NCBI GenBank assembly: GCA_022010015.1
Contig: CP091735.1
Coordinates: 186,001 to 250,000, forward strand
Direction: 5' to 3'
Length of the DNA: 64,000 nucleotides
Origin: Clostridium sp.
Lineage (GTDB): Bacteria; Bacillota_I; Bacilli_A; Acholeplasmatales; Anaeroplasmataceae
Shown here: in pieces, positions 34,944 through 46,333 of the stretch
Numbering within the stretch: position 1 is the first letter of the stretch
Layout: each line of letters opens with the position of its first letter
The notes under the pieces: model-generated
The model's input: only the letters and a program-made list of their open reading frames with translations
The model's database searches: none
What the model was told of the DNA's origin: nothing
Made by a program: the position numbers and the translations under genes

Positions 34944-35323
34944 TTAATTTTTGACTCCATCTGTAGCATCAGTTAACGTTACAATATATTTAATTTCTAA
35001 ACTATCCGTTTCTTTTTATAATTATTTCATCATCATTAATAGTTGCCTTATTAAAGTCCTTATAAAACTCCTTTAAACTAGTAAATGAATCAATCTTCAT
35101 TTCCATCTAATCATAGGAAATAACACTGCCATCCTCTATACCACTTTGATATTTAGGGAATGAAAATGTTGGCCCATTTTCTATATAAATGCGCGTTGAT
35201 GAAATGTAACATAATTTAATTTATAATATCTATAGCATTTAATTAAATAGCTCCAGCTATTTAATAATAAAATCGATACAAGTAAGTCAATAATTAAACA
35301 TATTTTTTTATAGTCTTTTTCAT
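34944..35323 (-). CDS. Small secreted or membrane protein of unknown function, frameshifted
   Basis: Reading across A/T runs: MKKTIKKYV, a hydrophobic segment (LIIDLLVSILLLNSW), then ENGPTFSFPKYQSGIEDGSV, MKIDSFTSLKEFYKDFNKAT and LEIKYIVTLTDATDGVKN, ending at a TAA at 34944. About 126 codons. I recognise no family. It has its own consensus promoter and terminator, so it is a single-gene unit between ackA and the MutS-like pair. Confidence 0.6.
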
Positions 35324-35336
35324 CTTTTCAATTATA

Positions 35337-35365
35337 ATTATACTCTCAAAGAAAAAGAATGTCAA
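35337..35365 (-). promoter_or_regulatory. Consensus promoter of the small membrane protein
   Basis: Minus strand: TTGACA (35360-35365), a 17-base spacer and TATAAT (35337-35342), 14 bases before the start codon. A perfect vegetative consensus. Confidence 0.85.
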
Positions 35366-35376
35366 TGTTTTTTTAA

Positions 35377-35409
35377 TAAAAAAAGCTATAGTTAATACAA
35401 CCATAGCTT
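35377..35409 (-). terminator. Terminator of ackA
   Basis: Minus strand AAGCTAT...ATAGCTT with inner GTT/AAC pairs, followed by seven T's, a few bases past the ackA stop. Confidence 0.85.
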
Positions 35410-35415
35410 AATTAA

Positions 35416-36637
<1,222 letters not shown>

Positions 36638-36640
36638 TTA

Positions 36641-37589
36641 TTAATTATTCATATTTTTTTCAAACCACGTTTCGATTTCAGCAAGCGAATTACTAAGCGC
36701 CCTAATATCTGTAAAACTTGGTAGTTTGACAAGCATACATTTACGCTCAACATTCTTCTTCTGTAAAATTAAAATACTCTTAGGATTTAATTTAAACATT
36801 TGTTGAGGTAATTCGATTAAACCAACAATTGACATTTTTCTTAATTAATTCTTTTTTAAATGATTGATCCTTATCATGAGCAAAAAAATCATTAGGAATA
36901 ATACCAATTATAAAGCCATCATCATTAAGTAAATCTACATAATGTAGGATTGCTTTAAAAAGGAAAAATATTCTTTATCTTCTTGATATACATTAGGTAA
37001 ATCAAAAAAATAATATCATCCATATTTTTTTAGATGCAAATTAAATGTATCCTCAAAATATATCTCTACATCCCTTTGAATCATATCACTACACATCTTT
37101 AGTAGCTTTACCATTGTTTCATTATGGTCACATGCAAATAAATTTAACTCCTTGTTTTCTAAAGCATTAGAAACATTCAATAATAAATTGCCACATCCTG
37201 CAAGAGGATCCAAAATATTTAAATGCTTTGCCTTAGGCTGAAGCTTAGTAATTAAATAAGCTATAAACATACCTAAGGTATCAGGAGTCGTCTCCCCATT
37301 TTTCATATTTGTTTCCTTAAAGCCCTTCAATATTATATATTGTAAAGCCTTTTAAAAACAACATCAACTGGAAAATCAACACCCATAAGAGGTTTATATA
37401 TCTCATTTAATTTTTTTCAATATCTTTATTTTTCTAAATCTTGCTTAACCTCACCTGATAATATATTATCAGCCGTCATTAGAATTAATTCAAAATAATT
37501 CTTTTTTTCGTCTTTTTCATATAAAAAAATCATTAGAAGCATCAAGAAACATCAGAAAAATTTTTTTCAAGTAAATTATCACTTTGCAT
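36641..37589 (-). CDS. ytxK: YtxK-type SAM-dependent methyltransferase, frameshifted
   Basis: N6-adenine-methylase-like fold found directly upstream of ackA in many Bacillota, as here (18-base gap). The N-terminal helical part includes DNILSGEVKQDLENKDIEKL. Then NGETTPDTLGMFIAYLI, NILDPLAGCGNLLLNVSNAL (SAM motif I) and LFACDHNETMVKLLKMCSD. Motif IV is DDIIFFDLPNVY, with DLPN rather than a classical NPPY. Late pieces are GFIIGIIPNDFFAHDKDQSF and MFKLNPKSILILQKK. The ATG at 37589 follows GGTGATT. About 316 codons. The substrate of YtxK is not established. Confidence 0.85.
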
Positions 37590-37618
37590 ATAATCACCTT
37601 ATAAATTATACCATAGAT

Positions 37619-38873
37619 TTAATAATAAGTAAAAAGAAAATTAACTATCAATTGCGATTTAAAAAGCCAATCTAAGGCATAAATTATCTTTATTCCATTA
37701 TCATCCTTTATTGGAGACTCATCCATTGAAAGAATAATTTTTAGGATAACTATTATTTAGTTTTTTTAAAGGAGTTATTTCTCTTAAATAAGTTTCTTCA
37801 TTTCTTAGTGAAAGAGAAACTTGAATAAAAAAATAGTATCATTTTTGATTGCTAGCTACAAAGTCAATTTCACTAATATCATTTTTGATCGATTGTAACG
37901 TTATATCCTCTTCTCACTAATTCAAGATATATTACATTTTTCTAAAAATGTGGCCTTCATCCTGACCTTTCATACCACAAATCAGGTATCGTAGTCCCAA
38001 ATCAGCCATATAATATTTGGCTTGAGTTTTTAATAATTGACGACCTTTAATATTATATCTTTTTCACCTGATATATTATTAAAGAATTCATAAGAGCAGA
38101 TAAATACTTTTCAATAGTTTTTATCATTGGTTATTCGACCATTAGCTGATAATGTATTTGCAATATTATTAGCACTAAGTCTATTTCCAATATTATAAAA
38201 AAACCAAAAGAAGCACCACTTTCAAGCATCATAATATCAGTAATTTTTATATCTTTGAACTACGTCTTTCAAAAAGAATTGTTGAATATATTCCTCTTAA
38301 ATAATCCTGAGCAGCTTTTTAAATTATCATATTAAATTGTATAAGGAAATGATGAAAATGTAATATAATCATTATACTTATTTAAAATAGTTTTTTTGAT
38401 TTATCTGTTCCATTAACATATTTCTTAAATGATAAAAGGTAACATTTTTTTAATTCCACATATCTTCTAGAAAGAAGTGTTGCAAGCTCTCCTGACATAA
38501 AATATGCATTTGATCATGTTATATAAATATCAACATTGGGTTGAATAAAAAGACTATCAACCATTTTTTTCAAAATTTATACAATTTTAAATTTCATCTA
38601 GAAATACATATGTCATTTTTATCTTTAACTAAAAAGATTTTTTTAATTTCAAAATATAATTCTTTATAATTCTTATTCTGATAAGTAATATCTTCAAAAT
38701 TAATAGCTATTATTTGTTGTTAAGATATTCCTAATGTCAAAAGATAATTTTTATATATTTCAAATAATGTTGATTTACCACAATGTCTAATACCGCTAAG
38801 AACTTTAATAATTTGCTTATCTTTATGTTCTAATAAAAAAATTTAAATATTGTGTTCTCTCAATATATTTCAC
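37619..38873 (-). CDS. AAA_14/DUF4143 ATP-binding protein, frameshifted
   Basis: Starts (GTG, after GAGGTGAT) MKYIERTQYLNFLLEHKDKQ, then IIKVLSGIRHCGKSTLFEIY (Walker A) and YVFLDEIQN (Walker B). The C-terminal DUF4143 half shows IKITDIMMLESVVLFLFYNI, RLSANNIANTLSANGR, AKYYMADLGLRYLICGMKGQ and ENVIYLELVRRGYNVTIGS, and ends SLSLRNEETYLREITPLKK and NGIKIIYALDWLFKSQL. About 418 codons equals the family norm. The family is very common in gut bacteria, often species-specific; its function is unknown. Imperfect repeats lie in its upstream region. It is unrelated in operon terms to ytxK, which starts 30 bases later. Confidence 0.83.
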
Positions 38874-38925
38874 TTTAAAAATCACCTCGTATAGCTTTTT
38901 TTCTTTAATTTTCAAAAAGCAAATA

Positions 38926-38989
38926 GAGTTTTTCGAACTACACTTCGAAAACTCTTAATTTGATATAACTTTTTGAATCGCAATTCGAT
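38926..38989. repeat. Tandem imperfect repeats upstream of the DUF4143 ATPase
   Basis: Two related blocks. Minus strand: TCGAAGTGTAGTTCGAAAAA (within 38926-38954, itself an inverted repeat TTCGAA-N6-TTCGAA) and TCGAATTGCGATTCAAAAAG (38969-38989). They share TCGAA-N-TG-N3-TTC-AAAAA and are about 40 bases apart, roughly 55-115 bases before the ATPase start and just after the Nudix-like gene stop. They look like binding sites for a regulator or repeats tied to the ATPase gene. Confidence 0.6.
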
Positions 38990-38990
38990 A

Positions 38991-40652
38991 TTATAATTTA
39001 GATAAAAGATATTTAACATATCTTAATTGTGGTGATTCATTTTTTTATTATATGTTAGTTTACCATTTTCACCATTAATAAATTTATCATATTCCTTTAA
39101 AACCATATAATTACTTTCAAGGAAGGTGTGTTCTTCATTTAACTTTAATTCTTCATTTTGACGTTTATTATAATTTTTTTAAAATTTCCTCACATTCATT
39201 TTTTTGTAATTTCAATTGTAACCATTCCAAAAAAATCAGGCTTTCCAGCCTTACTAAACAATCTTGCAAAGCCAAGAAGTTCAAATTTAGCATTATGCTT
39301 ATTTAAATAATCTTCTGTTAAATAGCTTTCCTCTTCAAGCTCTCTATACATTCCAACCTTTAATAACTCCTTAAAGTTTAAATTTTTGTTATGCTTGAAA
39401 TCGGCAAAATTTAATGATCCAGAGCCTGAAGGAACAAATTTTGAATGATTAACATCAGTAAAAAGTCGTTTGCCTATTAATAATTACATATTTTTTTCAT
39501 TTGTATTTATAACGTTGATAACACAAATAATGTTAACACCAATTAAATTAGTTAGACTACTTCCTTCAATATTCTTGAATGCTTTATTAGGATATAGTGT
39601 ATATTCATAGCCCTTAAATAAATATTTAGGATTTGAAGCTACAGTAAGAGCACGATAAATTGATTCATCGTTAGTTACATAATCAAAATACATAACTGGC
39701 TTCAAAGCTATTTTCTTTTCTTGATAAAAATTAAGTTCACTATCAATTCCTGCTAATTTAGAATTAAAGATCATCTTTCCTGATTTAACCTTACTAGATA
39801 AAACATATCCCATCATATTTTTTTAGAATCTTCAGTTTCCTTAACTCTATTTTTTTGCTTTCAACAACGCTCATCGTATCAGCAAAATCTCTTAGTTTCT
39901 TATTTTTCATCATCATTTATAAGGAAAAATATCAGGACTTTTTTTCTTCTCCATCAGCTTTAAAATCAGCAGAAATAAAATCTTTATATTCATTAGTCTT
40001 ATTTTTAATCTCTTCAATTATTTTTATCCTTATTAGAAATATTAAATGCTTTAGCACCATTATATTTAGCTTCAAAATCTTTTTTTATTATGAATAAAAT
40101 TAGATATAATTCTAATTAAAGAAACAATTGTTAAAATTAAAGTATATGAGTTTCTTAATAGGGTTTTTTTATCACCACTAATAATAGACACAACTAATGT
40201 CACTAAAGTCAAAATATATAAGAATATATCAAAGCTTGAAGGCATTCTAAGACTAAGCTTAATAAAATTAACCTGATGTTTAATTTTATGCAAAACCTTT
40301 TTATAGCTTTTTTTATCTTCTTTTCTATTTTTTTAAATCATTGACCTTAGAAAAGCATAGAGCAAATTCATTATTATCTATAGTAGAATCTATAATATCA
40401 GTTTGAATATATAAAGCAACAAGTTTCTTATCTTTTTTTACATAAAATACGATTTTTGAATAACATTTATTCCCTTAATTGCCTCTAGACTTAAAAATAA
40501 TCATACTACAATAATTAATACCAAAGCTTGTAAAATCAGCACTACAATAGTTATCATCATAATTTTTTTATATTTATAAGCTTCATCATTAAGCTTATAA
40601 ATACCAATTTCCTTATTATATTTATTAAAAAAATGTATGCATATAAATCCAT
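38991..40652 (-). CDS. Membrane protein with a C-terminal Nudix-like domain, frameshifted
   Basis: N-terminal membrane segments: MITIVVLILQALVLIIVVWL near residue 30, then FDIFLYILTLVTLVVSIISG and NSYTLILTIVSLIRIISNFI around residues 120-180. A linker includes KLRDFADTMSVVESKK. A cytosolic domain follows (MIFNSKLAGIDSELNFYQEK, FDYVTNDESIYRALTVASNP, FKNIEGSSLTNLIGVNIICV). The C-terminal part reads SKFVPSGSGSLNFADFK, LLKVGMYRELEEESYL and GFARLFSKAGKPDFFGMVTI; GMYRELEEES fits the REUxEE core of a Nudix box. ATG at 40652 with AAGGAG. About 553 codons. No family name is known to me; hydrolase activity is inferred. Confidence 0.65.
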
Positions 40653-40713
40653 ATTACTAAATCTCCTTATCCAAATAATTCATCTAATAAGAGAAAATAA
40701 AAAAATCATTTCT

Positions 40714-41458
40714 TTATTTTTCTTCCTTAAGATAACTAAAAAACATATCATCACTAAAGCCAGAATAGGACTTGCCATAATAGCCTAAATAATTATATTT
40801 TATACTACGATAGCTAATAGCAATATCATGCCAATAGTTAGATAAGCCTGCCATTCCAACATCAATAAATCCTACTATTTTATTACCATCACATATAATA
40901 TTTGGTAAGCATAAATCCCCATGACATAAAAACATTAATTTCAGGCTTATTAGCCTTTAAATAATTAATAATCTCATTTACATTCTTAAAATTATAATTT
41001 AATTCCTTATTAATAGCTAAAACATCTAGCTTGTCCCTATTTTTTTGATACCAATATTAATTATTTCTTCAATTGAATCTTTTTAATTTTTAAATCTTTA
41101 ATATCTACATTTTTCTAGTATTTTTTTAAAGCATCAAACATTAGATCAAGTAATAATTTTGGCCTTTTTCATATAATAATCATTGGCAAGTGATAGTCCC
41201 TTTAGCTTTTTCTCTTAAAAATATAAACATAGCCATCTCTTATCTCATATTTTTATTATTTTACCAATAGGAAGCTTACTAGATAATTGTTCATAAATAT
41301 TTATTTCATTTCTAGCTTCATAATTATCCTTATTAATTTTTCAAAATATAATTATCATAGATTAAAAACCTTAGAATCACTTTGACCAATTTTATCTATT
41401 TTTATAATCTAACGATTCAACAATCTCTAAAATTGATGAGGGAATAAATATTTTTCAT
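40714..41458 (-). CDS. APH-fold phosphotransferase (choline kinase/aminoglycoside kinase-like), frameshifted
   Basis: Protein-kinase-like small-molecule kinase. The N-terminal lobe has KDNYEARNEINIYEQLSSKL and DGYVYIFKRKS, including the Glu that positions the ATP lysine. The C-terminal lobe has LCHGDLCLPNIICDGNKIVG (catalytic HGDxxxxN) and FIDVGMAGLSNYWHDIAISY (metal-binding IDxG, then the WHDIA helix). It ends MFFSYLKEEK. About 248 codons. ATG at 41458 after GGAGG. The family includes APH(3') resistance enzymes and many uncharacterised kinases; substrate unknown, and a resistance role is not supported here. Confidence 0.8.
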
Positions 41459-41504
41459 AAGTAAACCTCCATTTGTTTAATTCTAACATATTTTTTTAAA
41501 TAAA

Positions 41505-41530
41505 AGAAAAAGACATCACAAGATGTCCTT
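41505..41530 (-). terminator. Terminator of the gerW-lipoprotein unit
   Basis: Minus strand GGACATC, TTGT, GATGTCTTTTT: a six- to seven-pair stem and a T tail, at the end of the lipoprotein gene. Confidence 0.85.
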
Positions 41531-41938
41531 AGCGTTTATTAATAATTGTAACCTTATATAGATCTCCAATTGATAAATCTAGACTTCCATCTTCCTTACC
41601 AATTCCTGTTATAAATTCAGCAATTGCATCCATATTATCTGTTAATGAGCTTAAGCCTACTAATTCATCATCTTTATATACCTTAACATCATCAAGCTTA
41701 TGATAGCCCTTATACATTGTATCATCAGTATAAAAAAATATACGCCTGATTCTTCTTTATCATTAGATAATGTTATGTACCCATTAACATTTTTTTGTAT
41801 GATAAAGTCCCTCTAACGATTCACTTGATTCAATTCCAGTTGTACTATGATTACTATCAATATGACTACTATAAATAATATTATTTTTATACATCCCATA
41901 AGCAATAATGATAATCCTAATATAAATATTTTTTTCAT
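41529..41938 (-). CDS. Small lipoprotein of unknown function, frameshifted
   Basis: MKKIFILGLSLLLMGC is a lipoprotein signal with Cys16. A Ser-rich linker (SSHIDSNHSTTGIESSESLE) follows, then GLYHTKNVNGYITLSNDKEE, VYFYTDDTMYKGYHKLDDVK and GKEDGSLDLSIGDLYKVTII. About 136 codons. ATG at 41938 with GGAGGATAT. The 31-base gap after gerW suggests co-transcription. No family recognised. Confidence 0.75.
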
Positions 41939-41968
41939 ATATCCTCCAGTTTTTTTAAACCTTAACTC

Positions 41969-42331
41969 CTATTTTTCTTCATCCTTAAATAATGATTTAG
42001 TGTTTTCAACTAGCTTAGGAATTGTCTTAATAATATATTCTAGCGGACTTTCATTATTAATTGAAACAATCTTAACCTCATTCTTCAATATAACAATAAA
42101 AGCAAACTGGTTTCTATTGTCATATTACTACCACTTGCACCACCAAAAGGTGGTTTTCCTTCCTTTCCAATTTCACTTCCGCCACTTAAAAAAACCTAGT
42201 TTAACCTTAGAAACAGGAATAATTGTAGCTTCACCACTAATAATTGGACTTCCAACAATTGTATTTACATCAACTAATCTCTTTAAATTCTCCATACTTA
42301 TATTAAGTAAGGAACTAAGTGGATTATCCAT
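41969..42331 (-). CDS. gerW: GerW/YtfJ family protein, frameshifted
   Basis: MDNPLSSLLNISMENLKRLV then DVNTIVGSPIISGEATIIPV and SKVKLGFLSGGSEIGKEGKP, PFGGASGSNMTIET: the conserved core of the YtfJ (GerW) family. The C-terminus reads NEVKIVSINNESPLEYIIK and LFKDEEK. ATG at 42331 after AAAGGAGAAA. About 120 codons. In Bacillus it is needed for a germination-linked spore enzyme, but homologues are widespread in non-spore-formers, so it is not evidence of sporulation. The upstream gene overlaps its start, as ytfI does in Bacillus. Confidence 0.88.
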
Positions 42332-42755
42332 TATGATTTTCTCCTTTTTTAATGAAATATACAATAAACGATAAAATGATTGCAAAAAAACATTTGTTTT
42401 AAAAATGCAAATATCCATCAATTTGATTCCTTCTATCTTTCTTGTAGCAAACCCGATATGATTCATTATAAACACGCTTAAATGTTTGATTAACAAAGCT
42501 ACTAATAAAATAAAAAAAGAATTAAATATAATTGTATTTTTCATATATATTAATTTCGGAATAGCTTAAATCATCATATTTAACTAAATGTAACTCATTA
42601 ATAACACTATATCTAAATAAATAAAATAAATAATTATGATAATTAATAACTTTAATAAAATCATTTATTCTTTCATTTACTGTTTTTTTAACCTTATATT
42701 TATCCATAATTCTTTTGATAAGGAATATTAAAGCTCTTAAATAAAATTTTAGCAT
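42324..42755 (-). CDS. Unknown protein coupled to gerW (ytfI position), frameshifted
   Basis: Reads MLKFYLRALIFLIKRIMDKY, KVKKTVNERINDFIKVINYH, NYLFYLFRYSVINELHLVKY, then after a run FVNQTFKRVYNESYRVCYKK and FFAIILSFIVYFIKKGENHN, stopping at a TAA that overlaps the gerW start. About 144 codons. Positionally it matches ytfI (DUF2953), which precedes ytfJ in Bacillus, and the C-terminal hydrophobic stretch would fit, but it is shorter and I cannot confirm the family. An alternative frame near 42.4 kb gives a different hydrophobic tail. Confidence 0.5.
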
Positions 42756-42832
42756 AAAGCTTTTGTAGTATAATCACTATTTTTCAAAGTAAATATTAAC
42801 ATCTAAAGAAAAAAATATAGATAATAATGAGT

Positions 42833-42862
42833 AAAAATAATGGCAAAGCTATCACCATTATT
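42833..42862. terminator. Terminator of wzz
   Basis: AATAATGG (42836-42843) pairs with CCATTATT (42855-42862), with A-run and T-run flanks. It ends the wzz unit, about 30 bases past its stop. Confidence 0.75.
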
Positions 42863-42892
42863 ATTTTTTTGATTAATATTAAATTATATACA

Positions 42893-44200
42893 TTATTCAG
42901 TTGTTTTTTTGATCATTTTTTTCTTATATTTAGGTAAGTCCATAATCAGAATAATAACAGAAGCAACAACAAAACCACCAACAAGACCAAGTATTGCAAC
43001 ATAAAGAGTTTTTAACTGATCCTTCTAATATTACAACTGAATTGTAATGATAATCAACATTTGAATTCTCTTTATAGGTAGATTGAACTACAGACCTATA
43101 GGTATTAGTAAACTCAACTAAAGCTTTGTAATAATTATCAAGTTTAGCTTCAAATTCTTGTTTATCAGAAGCAGAAACATTACCAGACTCATTAATATAT
43201 TTATTCAATAATTCAATTTGAGAATCAAGTTCAACATTTGTTGTAGTAAGCTCAGCAATTTGAGTATTAAATGATTCATATGAAGGATTAAGTGATGAAC
43301 CAGAATAAACATCATTAACTAAATTCTTCAATTGAAGTGTTAATGCCTCTATTTTCTTTACATTTTTCTTCTTTTTCTTTAATTAACAAATCTCTTCTTA
43401 AAACAATCGTTTCTAAATATGAAGAATCCTTAACATAACCATTGGCATCCAATTCAGATTTCAATGAATCTATTTTATTATTATCAAAATATATTTCAAC
43501 ATCAGACAAATATTCCTTTAATGTTTTAGTTTTATTATTATCGTCCTTTATTGATGTAACCATCAATCCACTACTAAAATAATTAATTAAATTATTATAG
43601 CCATTAATTATAAAATCACGTTGAGCAACTAAATAATTAATCTGTGAATCATAAACTGTTGAATTACTATAATTTGATAAATTACTGTCATAATCCATAT
43701 TAGCCATTATTTCATTAACCTTAACAATAGGAACATTAGTTAGATCTCTTAAAAATTCCTTAGCCACATCTCTAGAATTGAAATACTTTGACTTAGCAGC
43801 CAAAGTATACTCACCGCTTGGAACGGTATTACCATTAACTGTTTTAGTAAGTTCAACAATTTGAATAGAATTTGTTTCAAACAAAGAATCAATATCAATA
43901 TTCTTATATTTTTTTGATTAGATTCTTTTTGCAAGCACTAAATTATCATATGATATCATTTTTACGATAATTAAAACTTGTTCCATCAGGATATTTATAA
44001 TTACTACTTTCAGGATATTCAAGTGAAAATGTTACTGAATAATATTCCTTATTTCTATTAAATACTAATGATGAAAACAAAATACTAAGAATAAATATAC
44101 CAAGCGTAACACCAAGTAATACCCACTTTCTTCTGAAAAATTATATGAATTAATTCAATTAATGACATTCCTTCATCTTCACTTTTATTTTTTTGTCCAT
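42893..44200 (-). CDS. Wzz/YveK-type polysaccharide chain-length regulator, frameshifted
   Basis: Two membrane helices around a long extracytoplasmic coiled region. The N-terminal part has NKSEDEGMSLIELIHIIF then a first helix near WVLLGVTLGIFILSILFSS. The middle has VELTKTVNGNTVPSGEYTLA, YFNSRDVAKEFLRDLTNVP and long helices (YDSQINYLVAQRDFIINGYN, AELTTTNVELDSQIELLNKY). The second helix is LYVAILGLVGGFVVASVIIL, followed by MDLPKYKKK. No kinase domain, and no partner tyrosine kinase follows. About 435 codons. ATG at 44200 with GAGGTGG behind its own strong promoter. It sets the length of the exported polymer. Confidence 0.8.
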
Positions 44201-44229
44201 ATGCCACCTCTTATTTACGACCTATAATT

Positions 44230-44258
44230 ATTATATAATATTTGTAGAATTTAGTCAA
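44230..44258 (-). promoter_or_regulatory. Strong promoter of wzz
   Basis: Minus strand: TTGACT (44253-44258), a 17-base spacer and TATAAT (44230-44235), 30 bases before the wzz start. wzz therefore has its own transcript in addition to read-through from the capsule genes. Confidence 0.8.
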
Positions 44259-44316
44259 CTTTTGCCATTATTTAACTTAAACAATGATGAATTATTGGAT
44301 TTTGGATTTCAACTTA

Positions 44317-45786
44317 TTAAGTATACAATTTATTACACTCCATAACAATTTTTTTCCTTCATAAATAAAAAGACATAATATATATATAATGAATCCTTCA
44401 ATCGAAATTATGCAAAAAAACTTAATATTGAATAGTTTAAATATTTTTTTGTGTAAAATAGATTGGTATGAACATTATAATTGAAGATATTAAATATTTA
44501 ATTCCCATAAAAAAACATTTTTTTAATGAAACAATCTTACTCTTAAAAAAACGAAAATACATAATACAAAAGTTACTATAAATTCTGTTAACGCTGTAGT
44601 TAATGCTGCGCCAACAGCACCATATTTAGGAATCAAAAATTAAATTTAATATGAAATTAAGCAACGCACCAGCCATAGTTGCATATGTCGAATATTTTTT
44701 TCTTTTTCCTATTGGTATAAATAAAATTGTGCCAAATACAGTTCCAAAACCAGAAAGAATCATTCTAAGTGACATTATAATAAACAATACTGGAACAGAA
44801 TCATATCCTTCTCCTAAAAACCAGAAAGATAAATTTTTAGATAAAACAATAAATGCCGCAATAATTGGTAGTCCAAGGAACCATACCATCCTTGATGAAA
44901 AATAAATATGATCTTTAAGTTCATTCATATTATTTTGTTGATAATCGTAAGCATTTCTAGGAATTAAAATACTAGCAATTACAGCCATCGGCATTAAGGC
45001 CATTGAATTAATTTTTATATGCCTGTTCATAACAGCCATTCGCATAATCAGGATTTGGAGCTAAATAACCTATCATTGTTCTATCTAAAACTGAATAAAT
45101 TGTTACTGCTAGTGTTGGTAAAAAAATTAGAAAAGATGGTAAAAAATGGTGCCATATATTTAGTTCCTTAATTTTTTTGAACCCAACTCTCTTTAATGCT
45201 GAAGGCCACATAACTAAATTGGAAACAAATGTTGATAAACAAGTGCATAATATATATATCCATGTGTCATTTTCGCTTTTAACAAAAAGTAAAATTCCTA
45301 TCAAACCTACCAATTTTAAAATGATAGTTCTTATAGCAATTGCTTTAAATTTTTTTCAATACCTTGATAATAAAAAAACTAATATCAAATATCACAGCAA
45401 TCAAATTAATGGATGAAACTAAAATCAAAAAAATTATATTTTTTTCGCCAAATCCAGAAGTGAAAAAAATATTGTTACAAAAAAACAACAAATGCTAATA
45501 TTGTTGAAAACAATCTAGAAATATTTATTTCATGAAATATAACAGATTGTTTTTTTCCGACTCGTTTTGATACTTAGCTATTTCTCTTTGACCATAAGAA
45601 GCAAAACCTAAACTAGCAAAAAGAGTAAAATATGATATCATAGCTAATGAAAAGCTTGCTTGTCCAACTCCATCTTCATGCAAAATTCTTGAAACATATG
45701 GTGTTGAAATTAATGGTACTAATAGAGTAATAATTTGACTAAGCATATTATATATAAAATTCTTTTTGTAAACTGTCCTTTTTCAT
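44317..45786 (-). CDS. Wzx-type polysaccharide flippase, frameshifted
   Basis: MATE/MOP-fold flippase moving lipid-linked repeat units across the membrane. Seen: NMLSQIITLLVPLISTPYVS, RILHEDGVGQASFSLAMISY, LGFASYGQREIAKYQNESEK (the hallmark GxxxYGQREIA), DRTMIGYLAPNPDYANGCYE, MAVIASILIPRNAYDYQQNN and FWFLGEGYDSVPVLFIIMSL. About 489 codons, with twelve or more helices expected. The C-terminal ~90 residues are badly broken, and the stop at 44317 is the best in-frame guess. ATG at 45786. It pairs with the polymerase and wzz in a Wzy-dependent pathway. Confidence 0.88.
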
Positions 45787-45805
45787 GAAATCAACTCATT
45801 CCTAT

Positions 45806-46333
45806 TTACCAATTGTTTTTATAATAACATTCTTTTTGTATTAGAATTGTATTTGCTGGTACATCTTTAGAAACAATACTTCCAGCAGAAATAACAGCAT
45901 TATCTCCAATTTTAACATTTTTAAGTATTACACAATTCGCTCCAATCCAGACATTATTACCTATTAATATTTCACCTTTTGTGTACTCATTTTTTCTATC
46001 TTTAGACAAGAAATCATGATCACTATCAACAATTACACAATTAGGTCCAATAGTAACATTATCTCCAATAATTATTTTTTTCGAGCAGGCAATATATCCA
46101 TTTCTATTAATGTAAAAAAATTCTTTCCTATTCTTAATTCTGCATCAAGATCATTGAAAAATCCGTTATCATCCATATGAAATTTAGTTTCTATTGTAAT
46201 CATCTTTGTTTTTATTTCTAATAATACAACAATTTTTTTCCAAAATATATGTTTCTTAATGGAATTTTTCTTAAAAATCCAGTTATAAAAAAATTTTTTT
46301 ATAGCTTTTTTTAATTCTATTAATTATCTTCAT
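45806..46333 (-). CDS. Hexapeptide-repeat O-acetyltransferase, frameshifted
   Basis: Left-handed beta-helix acyltransferase. Reads MKIINRIKKAIKKFFYN, NGFFNDLDAELRIGKNFFIN, GYIACSKKIIIGDNVTIGPN and CVIVDSDHDFLSKDRKNEYT (His-Asp catalytic region), then ILIGNNVWIGANCVILKNVK, IGDNAVISAGSIVSKDVPAN. The [LIV]Gxxxx repeat pattern is clear. About 175 codons. The start at 46333 overlaps the SDR stop by four bases (ATGA). It probably O-acetylates a sugar of the repeat unit; the sugar is unknown. Confidence 0.85.

Noticed and set aside
40714..41458. Aminoglycoside resistance gene
   Set aside because: Only the general APH fold is visible; a kinase of unknown substrate is the safer call.
41969..42331. 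gerW as a sign of sporulation
   Set aside because: GerW homologues are common in bacteria that do not sporulate, and no other spore-specific gene is visible.
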